This document shows positions 17,283-25,864 of a DNA stretch of 64,000 nucleotides, one piece after another. Source of the DNA: Variovorax paradoxus NBRC 15149 (GTDB lineage: Bacteria > Pseudomonadota > Gammaproteobacteria > Burkholderiales > Burkholderiaceae_C). The notes beneath the pieces were generated by a model that was not told the origin of the DNA, ran no database searches, and saw nothing but the letters and a program-made list of their open reading frames with translations. The DNA lies in the NCBI RefSeq assembly GCF_001591365.1, contig NZ_BCUT01000001.1:3124898-3188897 (forward strand), in the 5' to 3' direction. The position numbers and the translations under genes are program-made. Every line of letters begins with the position of its first letter. Position 1 is the stretch's first letter.

Positions 17283-17936
17283 ATGAGCATCTCTCCCGAG
17301 CAACAACTTCCGTCCATTCCCGAAGACGCCCTCGCGCGCCTGCAGGCCCTGATGGCCGACGGGCGGCGCAAGCTGCTGGGGCTCGTCGGTGCGCCCGGCG
17401 CGGGCAAGTCCACGCTCGCGCTGGCGCTGCTGCGGGCCGTGGGCGCCGGGCGCGCGCAGGTCGTGCCGATGGACGGCTTCCACCTGGCCAACGTCGAGCT
17501 GCAGCGGCTCGGCCGCGCCGGCCGCAAGGGCGCCCCCGACACCTTCGACAGCGCCGGCTACGTGGCGCTGCTGCAGCGGCTGCGCGAGCAGGGCCCGGAC
17601 GACCCGATCGTCTATGCGCCCGAATTCCGCCGCGAGATCGAGGAGCCGATCGCCGGCGCCATCGCGGTGCTGCCTTCGACGCAACTGATCATCACCGAAG
17701 GCAACTATCTTCTGCACGACGACGGCCCCTGGGCCGGCGCGGCGGCCATGCTCGACGAGGCCTGGTACGTCGACATCGACGACGCCGTGCGCGAGGAGCG
17801 TTTGCTGAAGCGCCACCAGCAGTTCGGCCGCAGCGCCGAGGCCGCGCGCGACTGGGTGGCCGGCACCGATGCACCCAACGCGCGCCTGATTGCCGCCACG
17901 CGCGGGCGGGCGCACCACGTGTTGCACTGGTCCTGA
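17283..17936 (+). CDS. P-loop nucleoside/nucleotide kinase family protein
   Basis: A 217-residue P-loop kinase of the uridine kinase/phosphoribulokinase/pantothenate kinase superfamily. Walker A is GAPGAGKST near residues 37-45, VVPMDGFHLANVELQ carries the acceptor-site Asp, and ITEGNYLLHDDGPW matches the family EGNYL motif. The lid segment RLLKRHQQFGRSAEAARDWV follows. Similar proteins are often annotated as fructose or nucleoside kinases; the substrate is unknown. It starts 31 nt after gdhA and may be co-transcribed. Confidence 0.82.
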   Translation: MSISPEQQLPSIPEDALARLQALMADGRRKLLGLVGAPGAGKSTLALALLRAVGAGRAQVVPMDGFHLANVELQRLGRAGRKGAPDTFDSAGYVALLQRLREQGPDDPIVYAPEFRREIEEPIAGAIAVLPSTQLIITEGNYLLHDDGPWAGAAAMLDEAWYVDIDDAVREERLLKRHQQFGRSAEAARDWVAGTDAPNARLIAATRGRAHHVLHWS

Positions 17937-18003
17937 AAATTCGCGCCGCCGGGGAACACCGGCGCCCGGGCATGCTCGAAGCTTCGCCGGCGGACACGCC
18001 GGT

Positions 18004-18009
18004 TAGGAT
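18004..18009 (+). promoter_or_regulatory. -10-like element (TAGGAT) for the DUF2242 lipoprotein gene
   Basis: TAGGAT is followed by 10 nt and the ATG at 18020, with no Shine-Dalgarno between. It favours ATG 18020 over the longer in-frame reading and suggests a near-leaderless mRNA. Confidence 0.35.
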
Positions 18010-18019
18010 TCGCCGCTCC

Positions 18020-18712
18020 ATGACCATGCCTCCCCTTTCCACTTCGGTTCTTTCCGTCCTTCGCACGCCCGTTCTGGTCCTCGGCCTCGCGTCCCTGCTG
18101 GTGCTCGCCGGCTGCGGCAGCAATGGCGGCACGCGCCGCGTGTCGTACGAGACCGAGGAGTTCGACTCCACCACCACCCACACGCGCACCTACGCCGCCA
18201 CCGAAGCCCAGACCTGCGAAGCCGCGCGCCGTGCGCTGCTGAGCCAGGGCTACATGATCAGCGCGGCCAACGCCGACCTGGTGACCGGGCGCAAGAGCTT
18301 CCAGCCGGCGTCCGAGGTGCATGTGGAGGTCGAGTTCCGCGTGGTGTGCGCACGCGAGGGCGGCAAGGCCGGCAAGCGCAGCACCGTGGCCTTCGCGACC
18401 GCGCTGCAGGACCGCTACGGCATCAAGAAGGTCAACAACTCGGCCAGCGTGGGCGTGGGCGCCTTCGGCTCGCTCTCGCTGCCCTTTGCCGGCAGCGACG
18501 ACGCGATGGTCAAGGTGGCCAGCGAAACGCTCACCGACGAGCTGTTCTACGACCGCTTCTTCGCGCTGCTCGACCGTTTTCTCGAAGGCCAGGGCGGCGA
18601 AGAGCCCGACGTGCCGAGCGTGGCGCCCGAGGCGCCGCGGCCCGCCGCGCCGCTGAACCCTGCGGCGCCGGCCACCACCTTTCCCGTGAAGCCGGTGCCG
18701 AATCCGGGCTGA
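18020..18712 (+). CDS. DUF2242 lipoprotein
   Basis: A 230-residue lipoprotein with signal peptide and lipobox VLAGC (cysteine near residue 34), followed by a DUF2242-type domain (TYAATEAQTCEAARRALLSQGYMISAANADLVTGRKSF). The end is Pro/Ala-rich. Function is unknown; the repeated GYxI...VTGRKSF pattern resembles small lipoproteins that build on outer-membrane complexes, but that is only a resemblance. ATG 18026 is an alternative start. It is followed by a MarR-FUSC pair with its own promoter. Confidence 0.8.
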   Translation: MTMPPLSTSVLSVLRTPVLVLGLASLLVLAGCGSNGGTRRVSYETEEFDSTTTHTRTYAATEAQTCEAARRALLSQGYMISAANADLVTGRKSFQPASEVHVEVEFRVVCAREGGKAGKRSTVAFATALQDRYGIKKVNNSASVGVGAFGSLSLPFAGSDDAMVKVASETLTDELFYDRFFALLDRFLEGQGGEEPDVPSVAPEAPRPAAPLNPAAPATTFPVKPVPNPG

Positions 18713-18730
18713 GCGTCCTGCGGCCGCCGC

Positions 18731-18762
18731 GCCAGATAGCAAGATGCGTCTTACAATCTGGC
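18731..18762. promoter_or_regulatory. 32-bp palindrome touching the marR-type start codon; promoter and candidate operator
   Basis: GCCAGAT-N3-AAGA-N4-TCTT-N3-ATCTGGC is symmetric over 22 paired positions and ends directly at the ATG (18763). The -10-like TACAAT (18752-18757) lies inside it. A MarR-type dimer bound here would cover promoter and start codon, so autorepression is likely. The mRNA would be leaderless. Confidence 0.65.
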
Positions 18763-19254
18763 ATGGCTTCCAACCTCGACTCCGCCGACGCGCTGCAGTG
18801 CGCCGCGCGCCTGCGCACCGCGGTGTCGCAGTTCTCGCGCCAGCTGCGCAGCGGCCCGGCCGCGCCCGACGGCCCGAGCGTGGCCAAGCTCAGCGTGCTG
18901 GGCCAGCTGCACCGGCACGGGCCGTGCACGCCCACCGCGCTCGCGGCGCATGAACGCGTCAAGCTCCAATCGCTGACCCGGCTGCTGGCCGAACTGGAAG
19001 CCGAGGGCTGGATCGGCCGCGCGCCGCATGCCACCGACGGGCGCCAGTGGCTGCTGTCGCTCACGCCCGAGGGCCTGCGCCGGCTCAAGGCGCTGATGCG
19101 CTCGCGCGAGGCCGCCCTGGCCCGCGCCATCGGCGCCACACTGGGCGCCGAACAGCGCGCGCTGCTGTTGCAGGCCTGCGGGCTGCTCGACCGCATCGCC
19201 GGCGCACTCGAAGAGGGCGGCGAGTCCTCGACGGGCGCGGCGCGGCCGCGATGA
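18763..19254 (+). CDS. MarR-family transcriptional regulator
   Basis: A 163-residue winged-helix regulator: LSVLGQLHRHGPCTPTALAAHERVKLQSLTRLLAELEAEGWIGR is the MarR HTH and TDGRQWLLSLTPEGLRRL is the wing. Its stop overlaps the start of a FUSC membrane-protein gene (ATGA). MarR proteins next to FUSC/AaeB-type efflux genes usually respond to aromatic acids or similar toxic compounds, and I infer that it controls this pair. The promoter is embedded in a palindrome ending at the start codon. Confidence 0.9.
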   Translation: MASNLDSADALQCAARLRTAVSQFSRQLRSGPAAPDGPSVAKLSVLGQLHRHGPCTPTALAAHERVKLQSLTRLLAELEAEGWIGRAPHATDGRQWLLSLTPEGLRRLKALMRSREAALARAIGATLGAEQRALLLQACGLLDRIAGALEEGGESSTGAARPR

Positions 19255-20309
19255 TGCCGATGGCACCGGCCCTGCAGCGCATCGGCGGCTTCTGGCGCGA
19301 GGGCCGCTGGCGCGCGGGCGCGCAGCTGGCGGCCGCGGTGGCGCTGGCATGGTTGGTGGCCGTGGCGATGCGGCTGCCCGAGAGCTTCTGGGCCGTGATG
19401 AGCGTGCTGATCGTCATGCGGCCGAGCGCCGGCGGCACGCTCGGCGCGGGCTGGGAGCGCCTGCGCGGCACGGCCGCCGGCGCGCTCTGCGGACTCGCGG
19501 GGGTCTACCTGCAGCACCGGGGCGCGCCGGTGCTCGCGACCACGCTGGCCACCGTGATGCTGCTGGCCTTTGCCGGCGCCGCGCTGCCGGGTTTTCGCAG
19601 CGCGCCGGTGGCCGCGCTGCTCATTCTTTCGGCCGGCGCCATCCCCGGCCACTCGGCGCTCGACGTGGCGCTGCTGCGCATGCTGCAAATCGGCATCGGG
19701 GTGGGCGTGGCGCTGGCGGTGGCGCTCGTCGCGTCGGAGTACCGCGCGGGTCCGCGCTTCGATGCGGGTTGTGCCGCGTTGCTGCGCGGCATGGCGAAGC
19801 GCCTGGCCACGCTGGCCGCACTCGGCCCGGGCGACGCTGCCGGGCTGCCTGCCGAGTCCGAGGCCGAGCGTGCCAATGCCGCCGCGCGCGCGGCGCTCGC
19901 CCGGCTGGCGCTGCTCGCGGGCAGTGCCGACCTGGAAGCCCGCTGGTGGCGCCGCGGCGCTGCCGTGCCGGCGGCGCAGTCCTGCCGCAGCAAGGCGCGG
20001 CTCGCGGCGCGGATCTTCCAGGACGCCACCGTGCTCGAACGCATGCTGCGCCGCATGCCGGCTGGCGGCGCAGCGTGGCAGGACACCGCCCGGGCCGCGG
20101 CCGCCGCGCTCGCCGCCATGGCCGATGCGCTCGATGGCCAGGGCGTGCCTGATCTTGCCAAGCTTGCGCAGCTCGCACGCCGGCATGAGTCGCCGGGCGC
20201 CTCGTCCGCCTTGCTGCTGCTGGCGGCACCGGTGTGCCTGCTGCTCGAAGACCTGCAGCGCATGCAGCGCTGTGTGGCGGCAGCGGCATCCGCGGCATCC
20301 GCGGCCTGA
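19251..20309 (+). CDS. FUSC-family inner membrane protein (AaeB-like efflux, short form)
   Basis: A 352-residue protein with a membrane part of about six hydrophobic segments in residues 20-165 (AAAVALAWLVAVAMRLPESFWAVMSVLIVM is the FUSC-type start, followed by R(L)RGTAAGALCGL). The C-terminal half is soluble and Ala/Arg-rich and ends in a hydrophobic helix. Classic AaeB/FUSC exporters are about 650-700 residues with two membrane halves, so this is the half-length form and may work as a dimer. Coupling to the MarR gene points to inducible efflux of an aromatic or similar compound. Confidence 0.82.
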   Translation: MMPMAPALQRIGGFWREGRWRAGAQLAAAVALAWLVAVAMRLPESFWAVMSVLIVMRPSAGGTLGAGWERLRGTAAGALCGLAGVYLQHRGAPVLATTLATVMLLAFAGAALPGFRSAPVAALLILSAGAIPGHSALDVALLRMLQIGIGVGVALAVALVASEYRAGPRFDAGCAALLRGMAKRLATLAALGPGDAAGLPAESEAERANAAARAALARLALLAGSADLEARWWRRGAAVPAAQSCRSKARLAARIFQDATVLERMLRRMPAGGAAWQDTARAAAAALAAMADALDGQGVPDLAKLAQLARRHESPGASSALLLLAAPVCLLLEDLQRMQRCVAAAASAASAA

Positions 20310-20315
20310 AACCGC

Positions 20316-21239
20316 TCAGCGCACCAGCGTCGACTTTCCGAACAGGCTCTCGATCAGCTCCACCGCCACTTCGGCGGTCTGGTTGCGCACGTCGAGCGCG
20401 GGGTTCAGCTCCACCACGTCGACCGAGCCGAGGCGGCGGGTGTCGGCGACCATTTCCATGCACAGCTGCATCTCGCGGTAGGTCGGGCCGCCGCGCACGC
20501 CGGTGCCCACGCCGGGCGCGATGTTCGGGTCGAGGCAATCCAGGTCGAAGCTCACGTGCAGGTGGGTGTCTTCGTCCACGTCCTGCAGCGCCTCGGTCAT
20601 GGTGGTGCGCATGCCGTGCTCGTCGATGTGGCGCATGTCGAACACATGCAGGCCGAGTGTGCGGATGGCGTCCTTCTCGTCCGCGTCGACGCTGCGGATG
20701 CCGATGAAGCGGATGGCATCGTGCTCCAGCGCCGCGCGCTCGCCGCTCCAGCCGGTGAGCGCCGCGGGCCCGTGGCCCAGCAGGCAGGACACGGGCATGC
20801 CGTGCAGGTTGCCGCTCGGGCTGGTGGTTTCGGTGTTGACGTCGGAGTGCGCATCGAGCCACAGCACGCGCAGCTTCTTGCCGCGCTTGCGCACATGCCA
20901 GGCCACGGCGCTGATCGAGCCGATGGCCAGGCAGTGGTCGCCGCCCATCATGAGCGGCACGTGGCCGGTGCCCAGGGCGGTGTCGACGGCGGCGTAGACG
21001 GAGCGGTTCCAGGCAATCACCTCGTCGAGGTGGCGCAGGCCGTTGGCCGGCGCGGTCCACGGCGTGGCGGGGCCCGCGAGGTTGCCGCGGTCGATCACGG
21101 TGAAGCCCTGCCGCGCGAGCGCCTCCGGCAGCCCGGCCACGCGCAGCGCATCGGGGCCCATGCCGGCGCCGCGCACGCTGGCGCCGACGTCGGTGGGCGC
21201 GCCGATCAGTTCGAGGGTGGTGCCGTTGTCGTTGCTCAT
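20316..21239 (-). CDS. rocF: arginase
   Basis: A 307-residue ureohydrolase that converts arginine to ornithine and urea at a dimanganese site. Metal-ligand motifs are GGDHCLAIG, LDAHSDVNT and SFDLDCLDP. SPSGNLHGMP and APGVGTGVRGGPTYRE are characteristic of arginase rather than agmatinase. GGDHC replaces the more common GGDHS. The start ATG overlaps the end of the upstream peptidase gene (ATGA), so the two are coupled. Ornithine can feed the P5C/glutamate route served by putA and gdhA nearby. Confidence 0.95.
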   Translation of the reverse strand: MSNDNGTTLELIGAPTDVGASVRGAGMGPDALRVAGLPEALARQGFTVIDRGNLAGPATPWTAPANGLRHLDEVIAWNRSVYAAVDTALGTGHVPLMMGGDHCLAIGSISAVAWHVRKRGKKLRVLWLDAHSDVNTETTSPSGNLHGMPVSCLLGHGPAALTGWSGERAALEHDAIRFIGIRSVDADEKDAIRTLGLHVFDMRHIDEHGMRTTMTEALQDVDEDTHLHVSFDLDCLDPNIAPGVGTGVRGGPTYREMQLCMEMVADTRRLGSVDVVELNPALDVRNQTAEVAVELIESLFGKSTLVR

Positions 21240-23293
21240 GCGGATGTCCGTCCGATGTGCTCCCACAGGTAGGCGTAGCCCAGGGCGTCCATGAAGGCGG
21301 CCTCCTTGTTGTCGGTGGCCGCGCTGTGGCCGCCTTCGATGTTCTCGTAGAAGCTGCTGTCGTAGCCCATGGCGGCCAGCTTCGCATGCATCTTGCGCGC
21401 ATGCACCGGGCCCACGCGGTCGTCGCGCGTCGACGTGGTGAAGAGCGCCGGCGGATAGGGCTGGCCTTTCTTCGCGTTCTCGTAGGGCGAGAAGGCCTGG
21501 ATCCAGGCCCATTCTTCCGGATCGTCCGGGTCGCCGTATTCGGCAATCCACGAGGCGCCGGCCGACAGATGCGTGTAGCGCTTCATGTCGAGCAGCGCCA
21601 CCTCGCTCACGATGGCGCCGTAGAGCGTGGGATACAGCGTGAGCATGTTGCCCATCAGCAGCCCGCCGTTGCTGCCGCCCATGGCGCCCAGGTGCGGCGG
21701 CGAAGTGATGTTGCGCGCGACGAGGTGCTCCGAAACCGCGGCGAAGTCCTCGCAGGTGCGCAGGCGGTCGCGCTGCAGCGCGGCCTGGTGCCAGCGCGGC
21801 CCGTACTCGCCGCCGCCGCGGATGTTGGCCACCACGTAGACGCCGCCCCGCTCGAGCCATGCGCGGCCGATGGCGCCGCTGTAGCTGGGCTGCAGCGAGA
21901 TCTCGAAGCCGCCGTAGGCGTACTGCAGCGTGGGGTTCCTGCCGTCGGCCTGCAGGTTCCTGGGCGCAATCTCGAAGTAGGGCACGCGCGTGCCGTCCTT
22001 CGAGGTGGCGAAATGCTGGCTCACGCGGTAGCCGGAGGCATCGAAGAAGGCGGGGCTGTCCTTCAGCGGCTCGGGCTCGCCCCGGCCGATGGTGCCGATG
22101 TAGAGCGTGGTCGGCTGCAGGAAGCCGCTCACGGTCAGGAAGTAGTCGTCGTTCTCGTCCTCGTCGACACCCCCGGCCGCAATGGTCGAGAGCTCGGGCG
22201 CGCCGCCCAGGCCCTCGCGCTTCCATGCCTTGGAGCTGGCCCCTGGCGTGAGCACTTCGAGCCGGTTCACCACGTCGTGCATCACGTTGAGGATCAGGTG
22301 GTGGCGGGTCCACGAATAGTCGTCGAGCGCGGTCGTGTCGTCGGGCTCGAACAGCACGGTGATCTCGCGCCGGCCGGCCATGTAGTCGTCGAAGCGCATT
22401 GCCAGCAGCGAGCCCGGCTTGTAGGTGGTGCCGCCCACGGTCCAGGGGCTGCGCGGCTCGACCAGCATCCACTCGCGCGTGACCTCGGTGCTGGCGTCGT
22501 CGGGCACGTCGATCTTCACCAGCCGGCCGTCGCCCGTGCGCAGCCAGGTCTCGCTGTCGTAGAAGTCCATCTGGCGCGAGACGAAGTCGCGCTCGAAGCC
22601 CGGCGTGTTGTCGCGCCAGGCGCTGACCGTCATGTCGTCCTCGCCGCCCTCGTAGACCGTGGCCGCGCTTTCCAGCGGCGTGCCGCGCTTCCATTCCTTG
22701 ACGATGCGCGGGTAGCTCGAACTGGTCATAGAGCCGGGGCCGAAGTCGGTGGCCACGTAGAGGTGGTCGATGTCTTTCCACGCCACGTTGCTCTTGGCCT
22801 CGGGCAGCGTGAAGCCGCTTGCGACGAACTGCTTGAGCTCGAGGTCGAACTCGCGCACGACGTTCGCATCGGCGCCGCCGCGCGAGAGCGAGACGAGGCA
22901 GCGCTTGTAGCCGGGCTGCAGGCAATCGGCGCCGTGCCAGACCCAGTTTTCCTTGTCGGCCTCGGCCAGCGCGTCGAGGTCGAGCACGGTTTCCCATTCC
23001 GGCTGGGGCTTGCGGTATTCGGCCAGCGTGGTGCGCCGCCACAGGCCCTTGGGGTTCTTCTTGTCGCGCCAGAAGTTGTAGAAGAGCGGGCCGATCTTGC
23101 GCACCATCGGAATGCGGGCCTCGGAGTCGAGCACTTCGAGGATGCCCTGCTCCATCCGCTCGAAGGCGGGCGACAGCGCGTAGCGCCGCACGGTCTTCGC
23201 GTTGTGCTGGCGCGCCCATTCGAGCTGTTCGGCGCCGTCGATGTCTTCGAGCCACTGGTGCTCGTCGGTCTGCGTGGAAGCGGTGGATGTCAT
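21236..23293 (-). CDS. S9 family prolyl oligopeptidase-like serine peptidase
   Basis: A 685-residue peptidase with an N-terminal beta-propeller and a C-terminal alpha/beta-hydrolase domain. The nucleophile is in GAMGGSNGGLLMGNML, the Asp in TRDDRVGPVHARKM and the His in NIEGGHSAATDN. The start DEHQWLEDIDGAEQLEWARQHNAKTV is typical of the group. No signal peptide is seen, so it is probably cytosolic and degrades small peptides. ATG 23293 is preferred over 23329 because a TACACT -10-like hexamer lies 6 nt upstream. It is co-expressed with arginase. Confidence 0.92.
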   Translation of the reverse strand: MTSTASTQTDEHQWLEDIDGAEQLEWARQHNAKTVRRYALSPAFERMEQGILEVLDSEARIPMVRKIGPLFYNFWRDKKNPKGLWRRTTLAEYRKPQPEWETVLDLDALAEADKENWVWHGADCLQPGYKRCLVSLSRGGADANVVREFDLELKQFVASGFTLPEAKSNVAWKDIDHLYVATDFGPGSMTSSSYPRIVKEWKRGTPLESAATVYEGGEDDMTVSAWRDNTPGFERDFVSRQMDFYDSETWLRTGDGRLVKIDVPDDASTEVTREWMLVEPRSPWTVGGTTYKPGSLLAMRFDDYMAGRREITVLFEPDDTTALDDYSWTRHHLILNVMHDVVNRLEVLTPGASSKAWKREGLGGAPELSTIAAGGVDEDENDDYFLTVSGFLQPTTLYIGTIGRGEPEPLKDSPAFFDASGYRVSQHFATSKDGTRVPYFEIAPRNLQADGRNPTLQYAYGGFEISLQPSYSGAIGRAWLERGGVYVVANIRGGGEYGPRWHQAALQRDRLRTCEDFAAVSEHLVARNITSPPHLGAMGGSNGGLLMGNMLTLYPTLYGAIVSEVALLDMKRYTHLSAGASWIAEYGDPDDPEEWAWIQAFSPYENAKKGQPYPPALFTTSTRDDRVGPVHARKMHAKLAAMGYDSSFYENIEGGHSAATDNKEAAFMDALGYAYLWEHIGRTSA

Positions 23294-23299
23294 GGGCGC

Positions 23300-23305
23300 A
23301 GTGTA
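23300..23305 (-). promoter_or_regulatory. -10-like element (TACACT) for the S9 peptidase-arginase pair
   Basis: Read on the minus strand, TACACT ends 6 nt before the ATG at 23293. It lies inside the longer reading from 23329 and therefore argues for the shorter start. Confidence 0.4.
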
Positions 23306-23482
23306 CGAATCCGCCGTGAAGAAAGGCATGCCTGCCGTCAGGGTCGGCCGAAGCTACTGAATTCATAGCGCACCGCGCGCCGGCCTAGTGACAAACCCGC
23401 GTTCGGCGGTTTGGCCTCGATGCGCGGGGCTCCCACGGGTATCCTGCCGGACGGCGCCTGCGCACACAAGGAGACACGACAC

Positions 23483-25153
23483 ATGAAACACCTGAGCGGT
23501 CTTGATGCCACCTTCCTGCACCTGGAAACCCCCGAGATGCCGATGCACGTGGGTTCGCTCAACGTGCTCGACCTGCCCAAGGGCTACAAGGGCGATTTCT
23601 ACGAGGATGCCAAGCAGTTCATGGCCAGCCGCATCCACCTGGCCGACGTGTTCACGCGCAAGCTCGCACTGATGCCCTTCGACATGACCAACCCGGTGTG
23701 GGTGGCCGACGAGGACATCGACCTCGACTACCACGTGCGCCACATCACGCTGCCCAGGCCCGGCACCAACCGCCAGCTGCAGCAGTACGTGGCGCGGCTG
23801 CATTCCACCTTGCTCGACCGCAGCCGCCCGATGTGGGAGTTCTTCATCATCGACGGCCTGAAGAGCGGCCAGGTGGCGCTCTACACCAAGGTGCACCATG
23901 CGGGCATCGACGGCCAGGCCGGCGTGGCGCTCGGCAAGGCCATCTTCGACCTCGAGCCCACGGGCCGCGTGGTCAAGCCGCCGCGCGCCCGCGCGCGCAG
24001 CAGCGGCTACCAGCTGGGCATGGCCGAGCTTGCGACCGCGGCGCTGCGCAACACGGCGCAGCAGTACGTCAAGCTGTTCAAGATGGCGCCGGCCATCGCG
24101 CGCGCGCTCGGCGGCCTCGCCAAGCCCGACGAGAAGGCGGCCGAGAAGGACGCCGCCACCGCGCCCAAGAAGTTCAACCTGTTTGCGCCGCGCACCTCGC
24201 TGAACGTGTCGATCACCAACCAGCGCACCTTTGCCGGCCGCACCATCTCGCTGGCCGAGACCAAGCACATCGCCAGGCACTTCGGCGTGTCGCTCAACGA
24301 CGTGGTGATGGCCACCGTGGCCGGCGCGCTGCGCCACTACCTGGCCGACAACAACGAGCTGCCCGCCAAGCCGCTGGTGGCCGGCGTGCCCGTGAGCCTG
24401 CGCGAAGCGGGCGACGACACGGCCAACAACCAGGCCAGCATGATCCTCGTGAGCCTGGCCACCGACATCACCGACCCGGTGCAGCGGCTGAAGGCGATCA
24501 ATGCGTCGTCGACCAGCTCGAAGTCGACCATGAACCGCTTCAAGGCGGTGATCCTCGACGACTTCCCGACCTTTGCCGCGCCCTGGCTGGTGTCGGGCAT
24601 CGCCTCGATGGTGGGCCGCTCGGGCCTCGTGAACCTGCTGCCGCCGGCCGCCAACGTGGCCATCTCCAACGTGGCGGGCGCGCCGTTCCCGATGTACTTT
24701 GCGGGCGCGCTGGTCACCAGCTACTACCCGGTGTCGATCGCGAGCCACGGCACGGCCCTCAATGTCACGGTGCAGAGCTACAACGGACGCATGGACTACG
24801 GCCTCATCGCCTGCCGCCGCGCGGTGCCCGACATCACCGAGATCGGCGACTACATGCTGGCCGAGCACCAGCTGCTGCTGGGCCTGACGCAGACGCACCC
24901 GGCAGCGGCGGGCGCGGCGCCCGCGAAGACAGCGGCGGCTCCCGAGCCGGCACCCGCCGTGAAGGCGGCGCCGAGGCCGGTTGCAAAAAAGGCGGCGGCG
25001 AAGAAGCCGCCGGCAGCCAAAGCCGCCGCGGCCAAGGCGCCGGCCGCCAAGACCGCCGCCAGGAAGGCACCGGCCAAGGCGGCCGCACCCAAGGCCGCGC
25101 CGCGCAAGCCCGCGGCGCCCGCCAAACGCGCCAGGGTGGCCACTGCGGCATGA
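23483..25153 (+). CDS. wax ester synthase / diacylglycerol acyltransferase with basic C-terminal tail
   Basis: A 556-residue WS/DGAT that should esterify fatty acyl-CoA with a fatty alcohol or diacylglycerol. The catalytic HHAGIDG (HHxxxDG) is near residue 138; SLNDVVMATVAGALR and NVAGAPFPMYFAGA are conserved family segments. The enzyme core ends near residue 470 (the family is about 460). It is followed by about 85 residues of Ala/Lys/Pro repeats (AKKPPAAKAAAAKAPAAKT), like histone H1 or the PhaF tail. The start follows AAGGAG. It heads a cluster of two phasin-like genes, a PhaD-like regulator and a hydrolase, two of which share this tail type. Confidence 0.92.
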   Translation: MKHLSGLDATFLHLETPEMPMHVGSLNVLDLPKGYKGDFYEDAKQFMASRIHLADVFTRKLALMPFDMTNPVWVADEDIDLDYHVRHITLPRPGTNRQLQQYVARLHSTLLDRSRPMWEFFIIDGLKSGQVALYTKVHHAGIDGQAGVALGKAIFDLEPTGRVVKPPRARARSSGYQLGMAELATAALRNTAQQYVKLFKMAPAIARALGGLAKPDEKAAEKDAATAPKKFNLFAPRTSLNVSITNQRTFAGRTISLAETKHIARHFGVSLNDVVMATVAGALRHYLADNNELPAKPLVAGVPVSLREAGDDTANNQASMILVSLATDITDPVQRLKAINASSTSSKSTMNRFKAVILDDFPTFAAPWLVSGIASMVGRSGLVNLLPPAANVAISNVAGAPFPMYFAGALVTSYYPVSIASHGTALNVTVQSYNGRMDYGLIACRRAVPDITEIGDYMLAEHQLLLGLTQTHPAAAGAAPAKTAAAPEPAPAVKAAPRPVAKKAAAKKPPAAKAAAAKAPAAKTAARKAPAKAAAPKAAPRKPAAPAKRARVATAA

Positions 25154-25289
25154 TCGCCAGGCACGAGGGCCGGAAAATTGGGGCAGTTGGACTAGTTTTC
25201 CGACTGTTCTAGCTTTCCAGGCCTAGGCACTCTGGAAGAAGATCACTTCATCGCGAATCCAGCGACCGATCAACTTCCAGGAAATCCAC

Positions 25290-25847
25290 ATGACCACCAC
25301 GCAAGCCTCCTTCTCTTCCGCCGCCATCCACGTCATCGGCCAGTACAACGACGCCGGCAAGACCCTGGTGGGTGCCTACCGCGCCGGCGTCCATCGCCTG
25401 CTCGGCGGCGCCGCGTCGCGCTACAGCGAATTCCTCGGCAGCCGCCAGATTCCGCTGGTGAGCGAGCAGGTCAAGGCCAACCTGATCGGCGCGCAGGAAA
25501 AGATCAACGGCTTCCTGGCCAACCGCCTGGACATCGACACCGGCCGCATCGTCTCGGTGATGGACCGCGTCGCCGCGGGCACCACGAGCGGCATCGAAAC
25601 CGTGGCCGGCCGCGTGGCGCGCGTCGAGTCGCCCGTCGTCACCTCGGTGGTCAAGACGCTGAATGCGCTGAACCAGCCGATCGCCAACGTGTCGGTGCAG
25701 ATCGCCGACAAGGTCGCTGCCGGTGCCAGGCAGATCGAAGTGCGCGTGAGCGGCACCGAAGAAGCCAAGCCCGTGCGCAGCGTGAAGGCCAAGGCCGCCG
25801 CTGCCAAGAAGCCGGTTCGCCGCACCGCCGCCCGCAAGGCGGCCTGA
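25290..25847 (+). CDS. phasin-like granule-associated protein with C-terminal KA-rich tail
   Basis: A 185-residue amphipathic, helix-rich protein without signal peptide. The body (residues 1-155) has alternating short hydrophobic and polar stretches and repeated valine-rich helices (VSVMDRVAAGTTSGIETVAGRVARVESPVV), as in surface-coating proteins of PHA or lipid granules. The last 25 residues are basic (KAKAAAAKKPVRRTAARKAA), matching the tails of its neighbours. It follows the WS/DGAT gene by 136 nt. A weak TTGGAC/TAGCTT pair about 80-100 nt upstream could be its own promoter. The family is recognised only loosely. Confidence 0.65.
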   Translation: MTTTQASFSSAAIHVIGQYNDAGKTLVGAYRAGVHRLLGGAASRYSEFLGSRQIPLVSEQVKANLIGAQEKINGFLANRLDIDTGRIVSVMDRVAAGTTSGIETVAGRVARVESPVVTSVVKTLNALNQPIANVSVQIADKVAAGARQIEVRVSGTEEAKPVRSVKAKAAAAKKPVRRTAARKAA

Positions 25848-25864
25848 CCCTGGAGCAACAACGC

